Both the position numbers and the translations under genes were made by a program. A stretch of DNA of 64,000 bases from CAYQJV01 sp964417925. Lineage in GTDB: Bacteria; Hydrothermota; Tepidihabitantia; B3-TA06; CAYQJV01. The stretch spans positions 17,205 to 81,204 of the forward strand of contig CAYQJV010000003.1 in assembly GCA_964417925.1 (NCBI GenBank), in the 5' to 3' direction. The notes beneath the pieces were generated by a model, which worked only from the letters and a program-made list of their open reading frames with translations, made no database searches and was not told the DNA's origin. Below are positions 59,886 through 64,000 of the stretch, one piece after another; the first letter of the stretch is position 1, and every line of letters starts with the position of its first letter.

Positions 59886-60622
59886 GGTTCTTTTCCTACT
59901 ATTAGATGTACTGTATCGCCTTTCTTAATTTTAGCTCCTGCCTTAGGAGTTTGAATTATCACAATTCCTCCTTGTCCTTCTATTTCAATCTCTTTTATAC
60001 TACCTATTACCAATGAATCTTTTTCAAGAATTTTTTTGGCTTTCTCTATATCCAGTCCTTCTAAGAGAGGCATTATGATGGTTGCAGTGGTATCAGATAC
60101 TGATACTGAAAGTATAAGAGGGGTATTGGGAGGTACGTATATTTCAGGCTTTGGTTTCATCGCAACAACTCTTCCCTCTTCTATGGTATCTATTTGCACA
60201 CTGTCAATTCTTGCTATTCTGAATCCTCTTTTTTCTGCTATCTTTTGTGCTTGTTCAATTCTTAATCCGAGAAGATAGGGAACTCTTATTCTTTCCTTTC
60301 CTTTACTTATTGTTAAAAAGATGTTTCTTCCCTTTTTAACTACTGTTCCAGGTTTAGGTTTCTGGGCAATTACGGTTCCCTTAGGATTTTTAGGATCCGG
60401 AAGTTCCTCATACACGATAGGTTTTAAACTTAACTCTTTTAACCTTTCTTCTGCTTTTCTTATCTGCATTCCAATAACAGATGGTACTTCAACAGTTTCT
60501 CCTTGTCTTGTTACTATGGGCATTATGATGTAGTTTCCTATTATAATACCAAGAAAAAGAAATACAATTATTCCAGTAATACTTGATAAAATATATAGGG
60601 TTATTCGTGTTCCTTTGTTCAT
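59882..60622 (-). CDS. Membrane-anchored protein with three PASTA domains (second copy)
   Basis: 246 aa. Short cytosolic start, one membrane helix (residues ~8-36) and three PASTA repeats outside: VEVPSVIGMQIRKAEERL..., IRVPYLLGLRIEQAQKIAEKRG... and IIMPLLEGLDIEKAKKILEKD..., each closing with a GT-V-K-G-type hairpin. PASTA domains bind peptidoglycan fragments, usually as sensors of Ser/Thr kinases or in penicillin-binding proteins; here there is no kinase domain. Overlaps its paralogue upstream by 4 nt. Confidence 0.9.
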   Translation of the reverse strand: MNKGTRITLYILSSITGIIVFLFLGIIIGNYIIMPIVTRQGETVEVPSVIGMQIRKAEERLKELSLKPIVYEELPDPKNPKGTVIAQKPKPGTVVKKGRNIFLTISKGKERIRVPYLLGLRIEQAQKIAEKRGFRIARIDSVQIDTIEEGRVVAMKPKPEIYVPPNTPLILSVSVSDTTATIIMPLLEGLDIEKAKKILEKDSLVIGSIKEIEIEGQGGIVIIQTPKAGAKIKKGDTVHLIVGKEP

Positions 60623-61338
60623 TCTATCACCGTAGCTACAATAAGATTTACCTTTGTACCTTTTTTCACTTCAGTTCCAGGTTTAGGAGATTGAGAAATT
60701 ACTACACCTTTGTAATATTCGGTGCTTATTCTATATCTTATTTTACCCACGGTTAGACCTGCTGAGGTTATAATATCTTTTGCAAGAGATAACTTTTTTC
60801 CTTTTACATTGGGGACTTTCACGATTTCAGGCCCAAGACTTACAAATAATCTAACTCCTTTTCCTTTCTCCAGTTTTTCTCCTGCAGGAGGTTCTGTTTT
60901 TATGCAGAGTCCTTCGCGTAAAGTGTCATACATGGATACGATATCTTCAATGAAAAATCCAGAGTCCTGTAAAACACTCGTAGCTTCTGAAATTTCAAGC
61001 CCAAGTACATCTGGTATTATTGCAGAAGGTCTTCCCTTACTTAGGTATACCTTTATTTTTTCTCCTTTTCTATATTTATCTCCTGGTTCTGGAATCTGTT
61101 CTGCAATTACTCCTTCTGCATAGTCAGAAGGTACTTTTCCTTTAACGACTATCGTGAAATTCATACTATCTGCGATTTTTAAGGCTTCCTCCAGAGTTAA
61201 TCCTTTAAGATTTGGAAGCTTTCCTTGGGAGGCAAAGAATGGATATATCATTAAAAAGAAAAGGAGGAAGATAATTCCTACTGAAACAAGAAGGGAAGTA
61301 ATGAAAGACACAAGAAAAGATTTCCAAAGCTCCTTCAT
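60619..61338 (-). CDS. Membrane-anchored protein with three PASTA domains (first copy)
   Basis: 239 aa. N-terminal membrane helix (FLVSFITSLLVSVGIIFLLFF), then PASTA repeats beginning KLPNLKGLTLEEALKIAD, IIPDVLGLEISEATSVLQD and VKVPNVKGKKLSLAKDIITSAG, with EQIPEPGDKYRKGEKI-, TEPPAGEKLEKGKG- and SQSPKPGTEVKKGTK- turns. Same design as its downstream neighbour, so a tandem duplication is likely. Wall-sensing or wall-organising role is inferred from the domain only. Confidence 0.9.
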   Translation of the reverse strand: MKELWKSFLVSFITSLLVSVGIIFLLFFLMIYPFFASQGKLPNLKGLTLEEALKIADSMNFTIVVKGKVPSDYAEGVIAEQIPEPGDKYRKGEKIKVYLSKGRPSAIIPDVLGLEISEATSVLQDSGFFIEDIVSMYDTLREGLCIKTEPPAGEKLEKGKGVRLFVSLGPEIVKVPNVKGKKLSLAKDIITSAGLTVGKIRYRISTEYYKGVVISQSPKPGTEVKKGTKVNLIVATVIE

Positions 61339-61342
61339 ATTT

Positions 61343-62086
61343 TTATCTTCCTCCTATGATGAAAAATACCTTTTTCCCTGTGGAGGTATCTGTAAAATGC
61401 TCTGCAATCTTTGAAGCGGTGATGGTAATGATGTAAAAAGAGTTTGTTTTTAGTGTTCCTACAGGATATTTCCAAGTATAGAAGGTATCTGCATCTGGAG
61501 TTCCTGAAAACTCTTCTGAAACCACTACTTCACCTGGATTATCAATGGACCCTTCTTGAAGTTCTATTTTATACTCTGTAAGAAGTTTTCCTTCAGAATC
61601 AATCACTCCCTTCCACTTCACTACTAAGGTGTCAGATAAGGATACAGTATCTGGAGGCAGTTCAAACACTACATTTGACGGTGTATGTACTTCAAAGTTC
61701 AAAAACTCTTTTGTATCCCCTCCTTTCAAGAGGGAAAGGCGATAGTAATAAGTTGTTAGAGGTTTTATTCGTGTACTGTCGGTATCTATATACATTCCCA
61801 CACTATCAATCGTTGAAATGGTATCAATTATTTCAAAACTTTTATTGTTTGTGATACTTCTCTCTACTATTATTCCATCTCCTTCAGGTGTTTTTACGGT
61901 CCATGTCCATTCTAAATGGATAATTCCATAATCTATACTTTTAAGGGGTGTCTCTATATGGAATATTTCTGCTGTTGATTTTCCAACTGCGTCAAGAGAT
62001 ACATTAAGGCCTGTTTCACACCCCAGCCATACAAATAGTACACCTATTCCTATAAAAACAATGGTAAGCACAATGTATTTTCCCAT
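61343..62086 (-). CDS. Secreted protein with fibronectin-type beta domains, unknown function
   Basis: 247 aa. N-terminal hydrophobic segment ending FVWLGCETG (possible but non-ideal lipobox). Two Ig/fibronectin-III-like stretches: IHLEWTWTVKTPEGDGIIVERSITN...TTYYYRLSLL and PDTVSLSDTLVVKWKGVIDSEGKLLTEYKIELQ...NSFYIITITASK. No enzymatic motif. It leads the PASTA-rpe-ffh-GGGPS operon; AAAGGAGGTAGT precedes the ATG. Confidence 0.65.
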   Translation of the reverse strand: MGKYIVLTIVFIGIGVLFVWLGCETGLNVSLDAVGKSTAEIFHIETPLKSIDYGIIHLEWTWTVKTPEGDGIIVERSITNNKSFEIIDTISTIDSVGMYIDTDSTRIKPLTTYYYRLSLLKGGDTKEFLNFEVHTPSNVVFELPPDTVSLSDTLVVKWKGVIDSEGKLLTEYKIELQEGSIDNPGEVVVSEEFSGTPDADTFYTWKYPVGTLKTNSFYIITITASKIAEHFTDTSTGKKVFFIIGGR

Positions 62087-62114
62087 ACTACCTCCTTTTT
62101 TAATCCTACATTTT

Positions 62115-62142
62115 ATCTTACGAGCAAAAATAAAACTGTCAA
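62115..62142 (-). promoter_or_regulatory. Promoter of the PASTA-rpe-ffh-GGGPS operon
   Basis: Minus strand TTGACA (62142-62137), 16 nt, TAAGAT (62120-62115). The leader to 62086 is about 22 nt and has AAAGGAGGT. Confidence 0.65.
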
Positions 62143-62215
62143 GGAAATTTTTTAGCTTAAATTACAAAAGCTTTTAAAGTGGAGTAATATATATGTGGTG
62201 CTTGTTTGAAGAGTA

Positions 62216-62403
62216 TTCTCATTATGGCTGTGTGAATATACGGTTATGCTTCATGGTCTTCCGCACTGGGGGTTTATAATTCCATTGGTCAGATTGTAAA
62301 GAGGTTTCATATTTCAGAGGGAAAGTATGAGGTGGTATGGGAGAATAAAAGATATCTTCAGGGAGTGCATTTTTACAGATTCAGGACTCTTGAAGAAGCA
62401 TGA
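62216..62403 (+). pseudogene. Relic of a T9SS C-terminal sorting domain
   Basis: The frame at 62272-62403 reads VYNSIGQIVKRFHISEGKY, then EVVWENKRYLQGVHFYRFRTLEEA and stop. This is the body of the sorting domain common in this group (VYNxLGQ..., GVYFYR). Just upstream, matching bits appear in the other two frames (VNIRLCF at ~62231 and GLPHWGF at ~62255). No start, ribosome site or cargo domain remains. It fills most of the 450-nt gap between divergent genes. Confidence 0.7.
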
Positions 62404-62490
62404 TTAAAGAATTGATAGTTTTAAGAAAGAGAGTATGAAATGTGGATTTTTGTATTGATAGGTATCTTTTTAAAAATTTATTTGACTTTT

Positions 62491-62519
62491 TTGACAAAAT
62501 AAGAAGAAATGAATATAAT
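62491..62519 (+). promoter_or_regulatory. Promoter of the LVIVD-repeat gene
   Basis: TTGACA (62491-62496), 17 nt, TATAAT (62514-62519). The only clear promoter in the window with 17 rather than 16 nt. A second TTGACT lies at 62482-62487. The leader before ATG 62536 is about 10 nt and carries GAGGTGAG. Confidence 0.75.
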
Positions 62520-62535
62520 TTCAAGAGGTGAGAGA

Positions 62536-63624
62536 ATGGAAACAAAGATTGGATTATTGGTTTTAATGGTTATGTTTCTGAATGCAGATGAAGTGGAGTA
62601 TGTGGGAGGGGTGGGATTGCCCTACGGAAGTGGAAGGTGTGTATACGTTAAAGATAATTATGCTTATGTAGGACAATGGGAGAGATTCACTATTGTAGAT
62701 GTTTCTTTTCCTCAGGTTCCTAAGGTAATAAGTAGTACTTATGGTTCTTTGTTTGAAGCGGTAGGAATTCATGTTAAAGATACATTAGCATATTTAAATA
62801 AATCAGGAGCTTTTTTTAGTATCGTGAATGTATCTAATCCTTCATCTCCTAAACCTATGGGATGGACTCTTGTTCAAGGAGGAGTCGATAAAAAAGATAT
62901 CTCACATGGGTGCTTAATAATATTGCCTTGTTATAGTCCAGGTATTGCTATAATTAATGTGGATGATCCTACCAATCCTTTTGTTGTCTCTTATTACGAT
63001 ACTCCAGGATTTGCCATAGACCTCTTTGAGAAGGATTCCTTGGTTTATGTTGCAGATTATACCTCTCTTCAGATAATAGACATCCATGACCCAGAGCATC
63101 CTGTTGGGCTTGGTTCTCTTCCTATGCCTGAGGATAGGGTTGGTTATATTCTTTACTGTTATGATGTGTTTGTAGTGGATACCTTTGCCTTTGTTGCTGC
63201 AGAACCTGCGGAGTATGAGGTTTATGGAAATCTTTTTATCATAAGTGTTGCAGACCCTAAGAATCCTTACTACATAGATACGGTAAAGGTGAAGGGGAGT
63301 CCGTGGTGTGTATACTGTGCAGGGGATTTTGCCTATGTGGGGGCAAAGGAAGCCTGGGCACCTGAGGAAGAGGATACCATTTCTGTCCCAGGAGGTTTGA
63401 GGGTGGTTAACAAGAGGAAGATAGAGGATGCGGGGGTTACATCTTCTCTGGATATGTCCTGGGTCAGGGATGTGTTTGTTAAGGATAGTCTTGTTTATGT
63501 GGTTACAGAGGATTCTTTGCTCATATTTAAGCATGTGTATACTGGGATAGAGGAGAGCATATGGTATGCTGGGACAAGAGGGATAAGTATGGGAGGAGAG
63601 TGGCAAAGAGGATATATTTTGTGA
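62536..63624 (+). CDS. Secreted LVIVD-repeat beta-propeller-like protein
   Basis: 362 aa from ATG 62536, chosen because the earlier ATG (62509) lies before the promoter -10 box and GAGGTGAG precedes 62536. Signal peptide METKIGLLVLMVMFLNADE. Then at least six LVIVD-type repeats: V-K-D-x-x-A-Y-V followed by x-I-V-D-V-x-x-P-x-x-P (for example DNYAYVGQWERFTIVDVSFPQVPK, DSLVYVADYTSLQIIDIHDPEHP). The C-terminus GIEESIWYAGTRGISMGG... begins like the linker to a T9SS sorting domain but no sorting domain follows, so the tail may have been lost. Confidence 0.8.
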   Translation: METKIGLLVLMVMFLNADEVEYVGGVGLPYGSGRCVYVKDNYAYVGQWERFTIVDVSFPQVPKVISSTYGSLFEAVGIHVKDTLAYLNKSGAFFSIVNVSNPSSPKPMGWTLVQGGVDKKDISHGCLIILPCYSPGIAIINVDDPTNPFVVSYYDTPGFAIDLFEKDSLVYVADYTSLQIIDIHDPEHPVGLGSLPMPEDRVGYILYCYDVFVVDTFAFVAAEPAEYEVYGNLFIISVADPKNPYYIDTVKVKGSPWCVYCAGDFAYVGAKEAWAPEEEDTISVPGGLRVVNKRKIEDAGVTSSLDMSWVRDVFVKDSLVYVVTEDSLLIFKHVYTGIEESIWYAGTRGISMGGEWQRGYIL

Positions 63625-63673
63625 GGATAATTGGAAAAGAGGATAGAAGGGGGAAAATTGTGATTTTAAGATG

Positions 63674-63692
63674 AAGGAGGAAAGGAGGTGAT
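63674..63692 (+). promoter_or_regulatory. Double Shine-Dalgarno with near-complete anti-SD match
   Basis: AAGGAGG (63674-63680) followed by AAGGAGGTGAT (63682-63692), which pairs along 11 bases with the 3' end of 16S rRNA. ATG at 63696. A seven-codon frame (63671-63691, MKEERR) lies across both and ends just before the real start. Confidence 0.6.
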
Positions 63693-63695
63693 AGG

Positions 63696-64000
63696 ATGAG
63701 GTATATATTGGGAATAGTAGTGGTGGGAAGTATATTAGAGGGAAATGTGCCGGATACTTTGTGGAGAAGAACCTATCCAGGGAGTCCAGGATATTCAGTA
63801 CAGGAGACTGTGGACAGAGGATTTATTATTGCTGGAACTATTGATGATTATGATGATTGTGATGTATATCTTATAAAGACGGATGAGAATGGAGATACAT
63901 TGTGGACAAAGACATATGGAGGGGAGGGTGATGATATGGGTTATTCAGTTCAGCAGACCAAGGATGGAGGATATATTATTGCAGGGAGAAAAGGTTGGGG
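63696..64000 (+). CDS. Secreted repeat protein, N-terminal part (likely beta-propeller)
   Basis: Starts at ATG 63696 and runs off the window. Signal-like start MRYILGIVVVGSILEGN, then two copies of a ~50-residue repeat: TLWRRTYPGSPGYSVQET-DRGFIIAG and TLWTKTYGGEGDDMGYSVQQTKDGGYIIAG, with D-D-x-D-V-Y-L-I-K-T-D-E-N-G-D between. This repeat is common in large secreted proteins of uncultured FCB bacteria that end in T9SS sorting domains; the end is not visible here. Confidence 0.78.
   Translation, partial: MRYILGIVVVGSILEGNVPDTLWRRTYPGSPGYSVQETVDRGFIIAGTIDDYDDCDVYLIKTDENGDTLWTKTYGGEGDDMGYSVQQTKDGGYIIAGRKGW

Noticed and set aside
62193..62279. 28-codon frame in the gap before the LVIVD gene
   Set aside because: No ribosome site, and it runs through remnants of a sorting domain in another frame.
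62914..63606. 230-aa open frame on the minus strand
   Set aside because: It lies entirely opposite the LVIVD gene, whose plus-strand product has clear repeats and a signal peptide. The minus frame has no ribosome site or recognisable domain.
63671..63691. Seven-codon leader peptide MKEERR
   Set aside because: It is formed by the two Shine-Dalgarno sequences themselves (AAGGAGG repeats spell Lys-Glu-Glu-Arg-Arg), so it is most likely a coincidence.

Overview
This is an AT-rich, very densely packed bacterial window, with most neighbouring genes overlapping by 1-50 nt or separated by a few bases. The gene content suggests an uncultured, probably thermophilic and anaerobic bacterium of the FCB (Fibrobacteres-Chlorobi-Bacteroidetes) side of the tree, such as candidate division WOR-3. 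This assignment is inference. It rests on a type IX secretion (T9SS) translocon homologue of SprA/Sov, a PorX-type response regulator, T9SS C-terminal sorting domains, a bacterial-type serine palmitoyltransferase, a geranylgeranylglyceryl-phosphate synthase, B12-dependent ribonucleotide reductase, indolepyruvate:ferredoxin oxidoreductase and an LptE-like lipoprotein.

Layout. 1-3974 (+): tail of a T9SS cargo protein, purB, purC, rtcA, QueG-like Fe-S protein. 3977-4687 (-): von Willebrand A lipoprotein-like gene. 4805-9689 (+): tRNA-Val, zinc-ribbon coiled-coil protein, RNase H, LpxL-like acyltransferase, mfd. 9697-12894 (-): HTH regulator, citryl-CoA lyase/citrate-synthase-like protein, HD protein, LeuC/aconitase-family protein. 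13000-38004 (+): small membrane protein, nrdJ, der (needs a -1 shift in an A9 run), then a continuous run folD-polyprenyl synthase-dxs-sprA-HhH-ruvX-mltG-buk-iorA-iorB-recJ-pgeF, then an NYN protein, a barrel protein, a CPBP protease, a pseudouridine synthase and an aldehyde dehydrogenase. 38001-39412 (-): TPR lipoprotein and roadblock protein. 39489-45805 (+): decayed ion permease, lptE, an RlmD-like methyltransferase, an amidohydrolase, serine palmitoyltransferase and its GNAT partner. 45806-62086 (-): an IspH-UbiA fusion with purF, a short intergenic unit that looks like a small RNA gene, a porX-Ldt-gyaR-ruvBAC-yebC-lipoprotein-fumB operon, and a GGGPS-ffh-rpe-PASTA-PASTA-lipoprotein operon. 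62272-64000 (+): relic of a T9SS sorting domain, an LVIVD-repeat secreted protein and the start of a beta-propeller-like secreted protein.

The common thread is the cell envelope. Isoprenoid supply (dxs, polyprenyl synthase, IspH-UbiA) and GGGPS point to ether-type glycerolipids. The serine palmitoyltransferase-GNAT pair points to ceramides. LpxL-like and LptE-like genes point to an outer membrane with LPS-like lipid. SprA, PorX and sorting domains point to protein export through that membrane.

Regulatory sequence is unusually legible. Thirteen TTGAC(A/T)/-10 pairs have exactly 16 nt between the boxes, one has 17, and a weaker one has 15. Five of these promoters end only 5-8 nt before an ATG that lacks a Shine-Dalgarno sequence, so those mRNAs are probably leaderless. 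One perfect promoter faces a perfect GC-rich terminator hairpin only about 70 nt away with no ORF between them, which predicts a C-rich small RNA that could pair with ribosome-binding sites.
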